Below, piece after piece: positions 1-8,464 of a DNA stretch of 64,000 nt. The stretch is taken from NCBI RefSeq assembly GCF_009617995.1, contig NZ_CP044129.1, positions 1-64,000 on the forward strand, read 5' to 3'. The translations under genes were made by a program, and so were the position numbers. Each line of letters opens with the position of its first letter. Within the stretch, counting starts at the first letter, position 1. Origin of the DNA: Halomicrobium sp. LC1Hm. GTDB taxonomy: Archaea > Halobacteriota > Halobacteria > Halobacteriales > Haloarculaceae. The notes below the pieces were generated by a model. The model was not told where the DNA came from, searched no databases, and saw only the letters and a list, made by a program, of their open reading frames with translations.

Positions 1-53
1 CATCTAGCGAGACCTCGACAGACCGCCGTACCCCCCACCACCCTCTTCAACGC

Positions 54-76
54 GTTCCACCCGAAACGAAGGGGTG
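54..76 (+). repeat. ORB (origin recognition box) 1
   Basis: The core CCCGAAACGAAGGGGT is preceded by TTCCA and followed by a run of G. This matches the haloarchaeal ORB pattern bound by Orc1/Cdc6. It is the best-conserved copy in the window and serves as reference for the others. Confidence 0.8.
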
Positions 77-427
77 GGGGGGTTCCCGTACTCACTCCCG
101 AAATCCCACTCGAAGCCGTTCGTTCCTTGCGGGAGATTCTCTCACGCAGACTCTCGAACACACCTGACAGCACAGACCCCCGCCCGTTTCTGGTCCGGCC
201 GCCCTCACCTACCGACCGTTCTCACTGTCGACACCCCGCTCACTGTCGAGCGTGAATTCGTCACGAACGTCGCCACCTCGGACGAAAATCCCTCGGAACG
301 GGACAGCCATCAACATCATGAGGGTGCGTTCCGAAGGTACGGTGAAGCCACGGTCAGTACCGGCAGAGACACGAATCGGAGAGACGACGGAGAGCTGGAT
401 CGACGCGGGTATCTGTTCCGACCGAAA

Positions 428-435
428 TGTTTAAT
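428..435 (+). promoter_or_regulatory. TATA box, probable orc1 promoter
   Basis: TTTAATAT stands out in GC-rich surroundings about 150 bases before the orc1 ATG. If used, transcription would start near 455-460 and the second ORB would lie in the 5' untranslated region, so Orc1 bound there could repress its own gene (inference). Confidence 0.45.
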
Positions 436-549
436 ATCGAGTCACCCACGGGTTCTTGTGGTTCAACTGGACTCGCGCCGCTCGGCGAAATCCGCGTACA
501 ACGTCTTTCCGAGCGGTCTCGGTCGCGATTCCACACTGCGCACCGGTCT

Positions 550-570
550 TTCCACCTGAAACGAGGGGGT
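550..570 (+). repeat. ORB 2, immediately upstream of orc1
   Basis: TTCCACCTGAAACGAGGGGG is followed by T. It differs from ORB 1 by a few bases and ends 13 bases before the orc1 start codon, so binding here would cover the orc1 translation start region. Confidence 0.75.
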
Positions 571-583
571 TGTCACCACGACT

Positions 584-2134
584 ATGGACGAGACAGGAAA
601 CGACGCCGACCCGAACACGCCGAATCGAGAGTCCTCCGAGGAGACTGACGACGACCAGCCCGACCGCGACAACTTCGGGACGGATCTCGACGACGTGGTG
701 CTTGACGACATCGACACGGGCGAGGACGAGGCCACCGACGAGGCATCCCGTGGTCTCTTCGACGACCTCCTCAGCGGCGAGCCGATCTTCGAGAACAAGG
801 AAGTGCTCCGTCCCTCGTACACGCCACACAAGCTCCCACACCGGGAGGAACAGATCAACAACATCGCGACGATCCTCGTCTCCGCTCTCCGTGGAGACAC
901 GCCCTCGAACATCCTCATCTACGGGAAGACGGGGACCGGAAAGACTGCCAGCGCCAAGTTCGTCAGCGAGGAGTTGGAGACGACCTCACAGAAGTACGAG
1001 GTCCCCTGTACGGTCGAGTACATCAACTGCGAGGTGACCGACACGCAGTACCGCGTCCTCGCACAGCTCGCGAACAAGTTCATCGAGCAGAACCGGACGT
1101 ACATCGGCGATCGCATCGAGGAACTCGAGACGCTCCGCGAACGCGTGACCTCGAACCCGGACGAGGATTCACTCGCTGAGACCGACTTCGCGACCGTCGA
1201 CGAGATCGACGCCGAAGTCGAACGACTCGAATCCGATCGCGCGGAGTTCGAGGAAGTGCCGATGACCGGGTGGCCGACCGATCGGGTGTACAGCTCGTTT
1301 TTCGACGCCGTCGACTACCACGAACGCGTCGTCGTCATCATGCTCGACGAGATCGACAAGCTCGTCGAGAAGTCTGGCGACGACACGCTGTACAACCTCT
1401 CCCGGATGAACTCCGAGCTCGAACGCTCGCGGGTGTCGATCATGGGCATCTCGAACGACCTGAAGTTCACCGACTTCCTCGATCCCCGCGTCAAGTCCAG
1501 CCTCGGCGAGGAAGAGATCGTCTTCCCGCCCTACGACGCCACGCAGCTCCGGGATATCCTCGATCACCGCTCCGACGTGGCGTTCAAAGCCGACGCACTG
1601 ACCGACGACGTGATTCCGCTCTGTGCCGCCTTCGCGGCCCAGGAACACGGCGACGCTCGGCGGGCGCTGGACCTGCTCCGGACGGCCGGCGAACTCGCGG
1701 AACGGGACCAGACCGACTGCGTCGAGGAAGACCACGTCCGACAGGCCCAGGAGAAGATCGAACTCGACCGGGTCGTCGAGGTGGTGCGGACGCTGCCGAC
1801 CCAGAGCAAGATCGTCCTCTTCGCGATCATCCTCCTGGAGAAAAACGGCGTCCACAACATCAACACCGGCGAGGTGTACAACATCTACAAACGCCTCTGC
1901 GAGGAGATCGACGCCGACGTGTTGACCCAGCGCCGCGTCACAGATCTCATCAGCGAACTCGACATGCTGGGGATCGTCAACGCCGTCGTCGTCTCGAAAG
2001 GGCGCTACGGCCGGACCAAAGAGATCAGCCTCTCGGTCCCCATCGACGAGACCGAGGCCGTGTTGCTGTCGGACTCTCGGCTGGGCGACATCGAGGACGT
2101 GCAACCGTTCGTCCAGGCCCGGTTCGACAACTGA
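584..2134 (+). CDS. orc1: Orc1/Cdc6 replication initiator
   Basis: Initiator ATPase that binds ORB repeats at the origin and loads the MCM helicase. After an acidic N-terminal tail of about 60 residues comes an AAA+ domain. Its Walker A is GKTGTGKT at residues 114-121, and Walker B is MLDEIDKL near residue 250, followed by the SIMGISND sensor segment. The C-terminal part is a winged helix used for DNA binding. At 516 residues it is typical for haloarchaeal Orc1, with an internal acidic insertion around residues 180-215. The start is the ATG just after ORB 2. ORBs on both sides of the gene and the downstream sec11 and DP1 genes indicate the oriC1-linked paralogue. Confidence 0.95.
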   Translation: MDETGNDADPNTPNRESSEETDDDQPDRDNFGTDLDDVVLDDIDTGEDEATDEASRGLFDDLLSGEPIFENKEVLRPSYTPHKLPHREEQINNIATILVSALRGDTPSNILIYGKTGTGKTASAKFVSEELETTSQKYEVPCTVEYINCEVTDTQYRVLAQLANKFIEQNRTYIGDRIEELETLRERVTSNPDEDSLAETDFATVDEIDAEVERLESDRAEFEEVPMTGWPTDRVYSSFFDAVDYHERVVVIMLDEIDKLVEKSGDDTLYNLSRMNSELERSRVSIMGISNDLKFTDFLDPRVKSSLGEEEIVFPPYDATQLRDILDHRSDVAFKADALTDDVIPLCAAFAAQEHGDARRALDLLRTAGELAERDQTDCVEEDHVRQAQEKIELDRVVEVVRTLPTQSKIVLFAIILLEKNGVHNINTGEVYNIYKRLCEEIDADVLTQRRVTDLISELDMLGIVNAVVVSKGRYGRTKEISLSVPIDETEAVLLSDSRLGDIEDVQPFVQARFDN

Positions 2135-2152
2135 CCGATCGGCAGGCTCGCT

Positions 2153-2172
2153 CGACCCGAAACGAAGGGGTA
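2153..2172 (+). repeat. ORB 3, between orc1 and sec11
   Basis: The core CCCGAAACGAAGGGGTA is identical to ORB 1 over the central 15 bases but lacks the TTCCA lead (it has TCGAC). It lies in the short gap after the orc1 stop codon. Confidence 0.7.
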
Positions 2173-2248
2173 TCGCGCCGCTCGACACGCTCGTTCACTC
2201 TTCTTGCACAGATGCGAGAACGCCGCCGACTCGCCCGTCCGCCGACGA

Positions 2249-2896
2249 TCAGGCCAGCGCTCGCTGGAGCTGGAGCCGGATGTTACCCAGGAGTGGCACT
2301 CTCGTCTCGGCGGTCCCGACGACCCAGGACTTTCGGACCGGATCGCAGGCACCGGGGCCACAGCTGGGCAGCCCGTTGACCTGGTCGTAGCCGCTGTTGT
2401 TGTCGCCTTTCGTCACGAAGCCGGCCGAGTCGGCCGGGCAGTTGCGCAGCTCCTCGCAGCTGTCGGCGTTGATGTAGGCGGGATCTGCCTTGTCGTACCA
2501 GTTCTCGCTCTCGTTGACCCAGAACATCGCTCGGTGGATCACTGGTGTGGACGCTCCGTCGCCGTCGGGCTGGAAGACGATCACGTCGCCGTCGCTCTGG
2601 AACGACGTGTAGCCGGTGTCAGCGCCGCGGTTCGCTGGCACGACGCCGGTGTCGGCGTAGGCTCCCTCACCGGCGAAGCGGTCTTCGTCCATGACGAAGA
2701 CGAGGTCGCCGGTGTCGATGTGTGGTTCCATACTGCCGGACTCGATCGCGACCAGCGGCGGCCACACGCCGCTGATCGCGAACAGCAACAGGCCGACCGC
2801 GACGACTGCGCCGGCACTGCTAACGAGATCGAACAGGTAGACGAGCCCGCTCGGTTGGTCGTCGTCGGGCGGGTTCGGACCGCGTGGCTCGCTCAT
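2249..2896 (-). CDS. sec11: Signal peptidase I (S26B, Sec11-type)
   Basis: Membrane serine protease that removes signal peptides from exported proteins. An N-terminal transmembrane helix (about residues 20-45) is followed by the catalytic serine motif ESGSMEPHI near residue 54, and by a conserved GDLVFV strand. Archaeal-type enzymes use a Ser-His-Asp arrangement; a GDNN motif lies in the C-terminal half. The 215-residue length is usual. It converges on orc1. The trio orc1-sec11-DP1 is conserved at haloarchaeal oriC1 without an obvious functional link to secretion. Confidence 0.93.
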   Translation of the reverse strand: MSEPRGPNPPDDDQPSGLVYLFDLVSSAGAVVAVGLLLFAISGVWPPLVAIESGSMEPHIDTGDLVFVMDEDRFAGEGAYADTGVVPANRGADTGYTSFQSDGDVIVFQPDGDGASTPVIHRAMFWVNESENWYDKADPAYINADSCEELRNCPADSAGFVTKGDNNSGYDQVNGLPSCGPGACDPVRKSWVVGTAETRVPLLGNIRLQLQRALA

Positions 2897-2980
2897 CGTC
2901 GTAGAGTGCGTGGAAACGACGTATCAACCTTCTGTCTCGGAGTTCGCTAGCCTTTTCTCGACTGGTGCCTAGCTGTCTGT

Positions 2981-4555
2981 GTGCCCCTGGAGACGCCGGC
3001 CCGACTCGTGAGCGAACTCGCCAGCCGCGGCTACAACGCCGAACGCGAGGCGGTGACGCTGCTCGCCGACGCCGCCGATCCGGACGTGGCGCTCGACCGT
3101 GCACTGGAAACGATTCCCGACGACACGCTCGTCCTCTCGGCAGACCACGTGCGAACGGCCCTGGAGAGCGAGCACGACGACGACGGTGGCCGATCTGGGA
3201 ACGAGACGCGTCCGACCGACGAGACGAACCCGCCAGATACGGACCCCTCTGTTTCGACTGGAACGGACCCCACCTCGTCGACCGATTCCGGCGGGTCGAC
3301 TCCAGTCGAAACGGAGGGGTCTTCGACGGTCCGCTCGTCCGATCCCGACCAGCGATCGATCGAGGTCCACAACGACATGACCGGTCAGTCGACCGGGACC
3401 GGCGAGTACTCGGATTTCGTCTCCGTCTTCCGGGACCGCTACGAGAAGCTCTCGAAGCAACTGCGCGGGCGCGTGAACCACCGTCCCACGAACGCGCTCG
3501 AACGGATGAGCGGCGGCGAGGAGGCGGCCATCGTCGGGATGGTCTCGGACATCCGCTCGACGGCCAGCGGTCACTGGCTGATCGAACTCGAAGACACCAA
3601 CGGCACGTTCCCGTGTCTGGTGATGAAAGACCGCGCTATCGCCGACCTCGTGCAGGAACTGCTGTACGACGAGGTGATCGCCGTCGACGGGACGCTGGCC
3701 GACGACGGTGGAATCCTCTTCGTCGACTCGCTGCACTTCCCCGACATCCCACGGACTCACGATCCCTCGACGGCCGACCGGCCGGTTCAGGCGGCGCTGA
3801 TCTCGGACGTCCACGTCGGCAGCCAGGAGTTCATGGCCGACGCCTGGCACCGCTTTGCCGACTGGCTCCACACCGAAGAAGCCGCCAACGTCGAGTACCT
3901 GCTGCTGGCCGGCGACATGGTCGAGGGCGTCGGCGTCTACCCCGACCAGGACGAGGAACTCGACGTGGTCGACATCTACGAGCAGTACGAACGCTTCAGC
4001 GAGTACCTCAAGGAGATCCCCGGCGACATCGAGGTCCGGATGATCCCCGGCAACCACGACGCCGTCCGCCTCGCCGAGCCCCAGCCGGCTTTCGACGAGG
4101 AACTGCGATCGATCATGACGGCCCACGACGCGCAGGTCCACTCGAACCCCTCGCTCGTCACGGTCGAGGGCGTCACGGTCCTGATGTACCACGGCGTCTC
4201 GCTGGACGAAGTGATTGCGGAGTTGCCCGACGAGAAGGCCAGCTACGACGAACCCCACAAGGCGATGTACCAGCTCCTGAAGAAGCGCCACGTCGCCCCT
4301 CAGTACGGCGGCCACACCCGCCTCGCACCGGAAGACCGGGACTACCTCGTGATGGAGGAGGTCCCCGACGTGTTCCACACCGGCCACGTCCACAAGCTCG
4401 GGTGGGGGAAGTACCACAACGTGCTGGCGATCAACTCCGGGTGCTGGCAGGCCCAGACGGACTTCCAGAAGAGCGTCAACATCGACCCAGACGCCGGGTT
4501 CGCGCCGATTCTGAACCTGGACACGCTCGATATGACGGTGCGGAAGTTCGTCTAA
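2981..4555 (+). CDS. DNA polymerase D (Pol II) small subunit, DP1
   Basis: Small subunit of the archaeal replicative polymerase PolD, carrying 3'-5' exonuclease activity. The order of parts is: N-terminal helical region, an acidic Ser/Thr/Pro-rich linker (about residues 65-130), an OB-fold (AAIVGMVSDI onwards, about residue 180), then a calcineurin-like phosphoesterase domain. The latter shows SDVHVGS, LLLAGDMV, PGNHDAV and TGHVHKLGW. Start is the GTG at 2981; it diverges from sec11. The linker-coding DNA contains two inverted ORB repeats (3241-3263 and 3300-3320), so origin-type sites and coding sequence overlap here. The large subunit DP2 is not in the window. Confidence 0.93.
   Translation: MPLETPARLVSELASRGYNAEREAVTLLADAADPDVALDRALETIPDDTLVLSADHVRTALESEHDDDGGRSGNETRPTDETNPPDTDPSVSTGTDPTSSTDSGGSTPVETEGSSTVRSSDPDQRSIEVHNDMTGQSTGTGEYSDFVSVFRDRYEKLSKQLRGRVNHRPTNALERMSGGEEAAIVGMVSDIRSTASGHWLIELEDTNGTFPCLVMKDRAIADLVQELLYDEVIAVDGTLADDGGILFVDSLHFPDIPRTHDPSTADRPVQAALISDVHVGSQEFMADAWHRFADWLHTEEAANVEYLLLAGDMVEGVGVYPDQDEELDVVDIYEQYERFSEYLKEIPGDIEVRMIPGNHDAVRLAEPQPAFDEELRSIMTAHDAQVHSNPSLVTVEGVTVLMYHGVSLDEVIAELPDEKASYDEPHKAMYQLLKKRHVAPQYGGHTRLAPEDRDYLVMEEVPDVFHTGHVHKLGWGKYHNVLAINSGCWQAQTDFQKSVNIDPDAGFAPILNLDTLDMTVRKFV
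3241..3263 (-). repeat. ORB 4, inside DP1 linker
   Basis: On the minus strand it reads TTCCAGTCGAAACAGAGGGG then TCC. It keeps TTCCA, GAAAC and GGGGT of the consensus. It lies over codons about 87-95 of DP1 and faces ORB 5 head to head. Confidence 0.65.
3300..3320 (+). repeat. ORB 5, inside DP1 linker, inverted to ORB 4
   Basis: Reads CTCCAGTCGAAACGGAGGGG then T. With ORB 4 it forms an inverted pair separated by about 36 bases, with the G tracts pointing outward, as seen for paired ORBs around an unwinding element. The spacer is not AT-rich. Confidence 0.65.
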
Positions 4556-4610
4556 CGACTCACCGCGCAGATCGCTCGTAACGACGGTCGCGAGTACGCG
4601 ACGGCCACAG

Positions 4611-5414
4611 CTATTCTACGTCGCTCCGGGAGAACCACCAGTAGCCGAGCAGAATAGGGCCAACGGCCCACAGCACCAGCAAAATGACACCCGTCTCCCA
4701 GCCGAGTACTGGCGGGGCCTGGACGGCGTCACCCGGTAGTGCCGACAGTGAGAGGCCGAACGCCCGGGGTGGTGCGAGACTGGAAAACAGCATCCACAGT
4801 GTCCCGTCGAGCGTCACGTCAAAGAGGTAGTTGGCGACGAACTGGACGAGCGGCGGAACTGCGTTCCACATAACGGTGAAGACGAAATACACCGAGATGA
4901 CGGCGGTCATCGCCCGTGACCGCGTAGCGGTGGCCGCCGAGATACCGATGGCGACACCGACGTAGGACAGCGCGAACAGGCAAGTCAGTGCGGCAAAGCC
5001 CCACAGCATCCCGAGGTTCGGCTCCGGATACTCGACAAGCACCGCGACAGTTGCGAGGACGAACCCGACAAGTATCGAGAGGAGGACGATCCCCATTCGC
5101 GAGAGAATCTTCCCGACGACGACCTCACTCCGGGTGACGGGATACCCAAGCAGGAAGCGGATCGTGCCGGATTCTCGCTCACCGGCGACGGCGAGGTAGC
5201 CCGCGATCAGGGCAACCAGTGGCACAAACAGGATTGCGATCGCCCGCGCTATCTCGATTCCGGTGGGGACACTGGGATCTGACGTGAGTGTGAGCCCCGC
5301 GAACACAGCGGTCACGAACAGCACGTACATCGACGCGACGCCCTGTACGAGCCGGGCTCGGCGAACGTCGAGAAAGTCCTGTGCGGCGACTGCACGCACG
5401 CGCGAGAGGTTCAT
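4611..5414 (-). CDS. ABC-2 type transporter permease (NosY-like)
   Basis: Membrane component of an ABC exporter, 267 residues with about six hydrophobic segments. It opens with a cytoplasmic stretch (AVAAQDFLDVRRARLVQG) typical of NosY-type permeases. The motif AGERESGTIRFLLGYPVTR is the conserved cytoplasmic loop of ABC-2 permeases. Its start codon overlaps the stop of the ATPase gene by four bases, so the two are translationally coupled. Substrate is unknown; there is no nitrous-oxide reductase locus nearby, so a role in copper maturation is not supported here. Confidence 0.85.
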   Translation of the reverse strand: MNLSRVRAVAAQDFLDVRRARLVQGVASMYVLFVTAVFAGLTLTSDPSVPTGIEIARAIAILFVPLVALIAGYLAVAGERESGTIRFLLGYPVTRSEVVVGKILSRMGIVLLSILVGFVLATVAVLVEYPEPNLGMLWGFAALTCLFALSYVGVAIGISAATATRSRAMTAVISVYFVFTVMWNAVPPLVQFVANYLFDVTLDGTLWMLFSSLAPPRAFGLSLSALPGDAVQAPPVLGWETGVILLVLWAVGPILLGYWWFSRSDVE

Positions 5415-6382
5415 CGAGCCACACCCCCGTCAGCTGTGGCGGGTTGGACTGCCTCGTCGGTCGCATCCGCAGTTTCCTCCGTCTGCTCACCGGTGACGAT
5501 ATTGAACAGCTCTTCGAGTGACGTCTCCTCGATCGTGAAGTCGGTAATCCGTCCCACGCGTTCGAGGGCGCTGATGACATCGACTTTCGAGCGGTCCGTC
5601 CGGCAGGTGACTGTGACAGTGGCCCCGTCGGTCGAGACGGCTCTGACGCCGTCGATGGCGTCAATCGTTCGTGTATCGGGAAGTGGATCGGCCATCGTCG
5701 CCGTCAGCACCGTTCCGGCACTCAGTCGGTCGCGAAGGCTGCCGACGGTGTCGACGGCGGCCATCTCTCCGCGCCGCATCATCCCGACGCGGTCGGAGAC
5801 GGCCTCGACTTCCGGGAGGATGTGTGAGGAGAAAAACACCGTCGTGTCGTTCCGGACTTCCTCGCGGACGATCTCGCGCACGTCTTGCATTCCGGTCGGG
5901 TCGAGCCCGCTCTGTGGCTCGTCGAGTACCAGGAGGTCAGGCTCCCCGACGAGGGCGGTCGCCAGCGCCAGTCGCTGGGCCATCCCCGTGGAGTACCCTC
6001 CAGCCCGTCGGTCGGCGGCGTCGGCGATTCCGACCCGCTCTAGCAGCGCCTGTGGGTCGTCGTCGACGCCTTTCATGCGTATAGCGGATTCGACGTGCTC
6101 GCGACCAGTCAGACGGTCGTAGACGGAAACGTTCTCCGGAAGCACGCCGGTCCGTTCTCGGATAGCGCGAGATTCCTCGACCACGTCGTGGCCGAGGACT
6201 TTCGCTCCCCCACTCGTCGGGGACATGTAGCCAAGGAGGACGTTGATCGCCGTCGACTTGCCGGCACCGTTCGGGCCGAGAAAGCCAAAGACCTCTCCTT
6301 CTTCGACAGTGAAGGAGAGGTCCTCGACGGCTCGAACCTCACCGAAGCGTTTCGTCAATGCGGAGACCTCGATTGCGGGCAT
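5411..6382 (-). CDS. ABC transporter ATP-binding protein (NosF-like)
   Basis: ATPase partner of the downstream permease. Walker A is GPNGAGKST near residue 39, the signature is YSTGMAQRL (a modified LSGG motif), and Walker B is LLVLDEPQSG. The C-terminal 90 residues form the regulatory extension seen in CcmA/NosF-type exporters. The ATG at 6382 begins MPAIEVSALT; an upstream in-frame codon at 6400 would add six residues with no family support. Confidence 0.88.
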   Translation of the reverse strand: MPAIEVSALTKRFGEVRAVEDLSFTVEEGEVFGFLGPNGAGKSTAINVLLGYMSPTSGGAKVLGHDVVEESRAIRERTGVLPENVSVYDRLTGREHVESAIRMKGVDDDPQALLERVGIADAADRRAGGYSTGMAQRLALATALVGEPDLLVLDEPQSGLDPTGMQDVREIVREEVRNDTTVFFSSHILPEVEAVSDRVGMMRRGEMAAVDTVGSLRDRLSAGTVLTATMADPLPDTRTIDAIDGVRAVSTDGATVTVTCRTDRSKVDVISALERVGRITDFTIEETSLEELFNIVTGEQTEETADATDEAVQPATADGGVAR

Positions 6383-6697
6383 ACGTGAGCACCATCCCAC
6401 GGTACCAGCATAAAATAGTCAGCAGAGCTTCTGGGTCGGAAACTCTCCCCGTGATGCCCGTCGAGTCGTACCCGTTCGACGGATCGACGGTTTTCCTCGT
6501 CCATGGTCTCCGAATCAGACTCCAACCGGGCGACGACTCGTCCCTCTCTCGAACGACGTCGAGGTGGCGACGTTCAGCGGTGAAGTTCGTTGCCGACCGC
6601 ACGATATGCGGATAGTGTTGCCGACTGTCGCGCATCTCGGCGAATACACACGGCTGGGAGTGGTTATACAACCCCCCCGAAACAAAGACGAGTAGGT
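6383..6697. other. Intergenic region between divergent genes
   Basis: 315 bases with no supported gene. A TATA-like GTTATACA at 6663-6670 lies about 30 bases before the downstream ATG, consistent with a leaderless or near-leaderless promoter for the sulfhydrylase gene. No strong repeat or hairpin was seen. Confidence 0.4.
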
Positions 6698-7993
6698 ATG
6701 AGCGACGACGACCGCGGCTTCGAGACCGACGCACTGCACGTGGGACAGGAGACGCCAGAATCTCACGCGAACGCTCGCGCACCCCCGATCTACCAGACGA
6801 CCAGCTACGTCTTCGACGACGCCGAGGACGCGGCGGCCCAGTTCGCCCTCGAAAAGCCCGGTCACATCTACTCGCGGCTGATGAACCCGACCACGGGCAT
6901 GTTGCAGGAACGCATCGCTGCACTCGAAGGCGGGGTCGGTGCGGTCGCGACCTCCTCGGGGATGGCGGCGCTGAACCTCGCGACGTTCCTGCTTGCCGAC
7001 GCCGGTGACAACATCGTCACGGCGTCCTCGCTGTACGGCGGGACGTACACCTACTTCACTCACACCGCACCGCGCAACGGCGTCGAGGCCCGTTTCGTCG
7101 ACACGCTGGACTACGAGGCCTACGAGGAGGCCATCGACGAGGACACGGCCTACGTCCATTGCGAGACCATCGGCAACCCCGCGCTCGTGACTCCGGACTT
7201 CGAGCGACTGGCCGAGATCGCCCACGACAACGGCGTCCCGCTGTTCGTCGACAACACCTTCGCGACGCCGTACCTCTCGAACCCGATCGAACACGGGGCC
7301 GACATCGTCTGGAACTCCACGACGAAGTGGATCCACGGCCACGGCACCACCGTCGGCGGCGTCCTCGTCGACGGCGGGAGCTTCCCGTGGAGCGAGCACG
7401 CCCAGAAGTATCCCGAGGTCGCACAGGACAACCCCGCCTACCACGGGATCAACTTCGACGAGACGTTCGGCCCGGCGGGGCTCACCTACGCCGCCATCGC
7501 TCGCGGGCTCCGGGACATGGGTAACCAGCAGTCTCCCTTCGACGCCTGGAACACCATCCAGGGCCTCGAAACCCTCCCGGTTCGGATGGAACGCCACTGC
7601 GAGAACGCGATGGCCGTCGCCGAACACCTCCAGGACCACCCGGAAGTCTCGTGGGTCACCTACCCCGGACTCGACGATCACGAGACCCACGACAACGCCA
7701 GCGAGTACCTCGATGGCGGCTACGGCGGCATGATCACCTTCGGGCTGGAAGGTGGCTACGACGCCGCCCGCGGCACGGTCGAGTCGACGGAGATCGCCTC
7801 GCTGCTGGCCAACGTCGGTGACGCGAAGACGCTGATCATCCACCCCGCGTCGACGACCCACCAGCAACTCACCGACGAGGAAAAGCAGGCCGCGGGCGTC
7901 ACCAACGACCTCGTTCGCCTCTCCGTCGGCCTCGAATCCGCTGAGGACATCATTGCGGACCTCGATCAGGCCATCGAGCGAGCGGCGGAGTAG
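6698..7993 (+). CDS. O-acetylhomoserine sulfhydrylase / Cys-Met metabolism PLP enzyme
   Basis: PLP-dependent enzyme of the Cys/Met metabolism family; length (431 residues) and the N-terminal FETDALHVGQ fit O-acetylhomoserine aminocarboxypropyltransferase, which makes homocysteine from O-acetylhomoserine and sulfide. The PLP lysine sits in NSTTKWIHGHGT, preceded by VDNTFATPYL carrying the cofactor-binding aspartate. The C-terminal HPASTTHQQ and VRLSVGLE motifs are also typical. Start ATG at 6698 was chosen because the protein begins as in homologues; the frame is open further upstream. A homoserine acetyltransferase gene, often adjacent, is absent here. Confidence 0.9.
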   Translation: MSDDDRGFETDALHVGQETPESHANARAPPIYQTTSYVFDDAEDAAAQFALEKPGHIYSRLMNPTTGMLQERIAALEGGVGAVATSSGMAALNLATFLLADAGDNIVTASSLYGGTYTYFTHTAPRNGVEARFVDTLDYEAYEEAIDEDTAYVHCETIGNPALVTPDFERLAEIAHDNGVPLFVDNTFATPYLSNPIEHGADIVWNSTTKWIHGHGTTVGGVLVDGGSFPWSEHAQKYPEVAQDNPAYHGINFDETFGPAGLTYAAIARGLRDMGNQQSPFDAWNTIQGLETLPVRMERHCENAMAVAEHLQDHPEVSWVTYPGLDDHETHDNASEYLDGGYGGMITFGLEGGYDAARGTVESTEIASLLANVGDAKTLIIHPASTTHQQLTDEEKQAAGVTNDLVRLSVGLESAEDIIADLDQAIERAAE

Positions 7994-8073
7994 GGCAGAG
8001 ATCGCCGTTCTCAGCCGGCTTTACGCTCTTGCGGTCGAATGATTTACATTCGATTACATGCTATTTACTGAAT

Positions 8074-8463
8074 ATGTCTATCGCAGATCTCACTGATTTA
8101 CAGCGAGAGATTCTCGTAACGGCATATCGGAATCCGCGTGCGTCCCAGAGTGAGATCGCGAAGCGATGCGATTGTTCGGCATCGTACGTCTCGAATGTAC
8201 TGAACAGATACGACGAGTTCGATGCTCTTCAGGCAGACGTGGCGGAGTTCGAAACATCGCTTTCACAGCCATCTTTCTCCGGTGACCCTGTCTGGATGGA
8301 TGGTCCCTCTGCTGGTTCTGAATCCGGGATCGATCTTGAAAACACGCCTGTCGACCCACGTGATATTGATTCCATGGAGGAACTGCTGAATTACGTGATT
8401 GCGTTAATTATCCTCGTAGTACTGGTGTATGCCGGCTATCGTGTGGTACTGACGTTGCTGTAG
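8074..8463 (+). CDS. Small winged-HTH protein with C-terminal membrane anchor
   Basis: Unrecognised 129-residue protein. Residues 1-45 look like a winged helix-turn-helix: LTDLQREILVTAYRN, then SEIAKRCDCSASYVSNVLNR as the recognition helix. A low-complexity middle follows and the last 25 residues form one transmembrane helix (VIALIILVVLVYAGYRVVLTLL region). This suggests a membrane-tethered DNA-binding regulator (inference). Base composition is clearly lower in GC than neighbours, hinting at recent acquisition. The ATG at 8074 follows a TTTACT-rich promoter-like stretch; the earlier in-frame codon at 8029 is less likely. Confidence 0.6.
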   Translation: MSIADLTDLQREILVTAYRNPRASQSEIAKRCDCSASYVSNVLNRYDEFDALQADVAEFETSLSQPSFSGDPVWMDGPSAGSESGIDLENTPVDPRDIDSMEELLNYVIALIILVVLVYAGYRVVLTLL

Positions 8464-8464
8464 A

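Larger units (their letters stand above)
1..583. other. Replication origin region upstream of orc1 (oriC1-type)
   Basis: No convincing gene is present in this stretch. It holds two ORB-type repeats in the same orientation (54-76 and 550-570), each with a GAAACGA(A)GGGG core followed by a G tract. A possible degenerate inverted copy lies near 176-196. A TATA-like TTTAATAT at 428-435 probably drives orc1. Haloarchaeal origins are normally found as ORB clusters beside an orc1/cdc6 gene. The window edge may cut the origin, because the first ORB lies only 54 bases from it. The placement as oriC1 rests on synteny with sec11 and DP1. Confidence 0.7.

Noticed and set aside
74-559. 161-codon frame upstream of orc1
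   Set aside because: Overlaps ORB repeats and the orc1 promoter; composition is not that of a haloarchaeal protein (few acidic residues, many Arg/Ser/Thr/Pro).
4611-6382. NosFY copper/nitrous oxide reductase maturation
   Set aside because: The pair resembles NosY and NosF in sequence only; no nosZ or nosD is near, so the generic ABC exporter call is kept.
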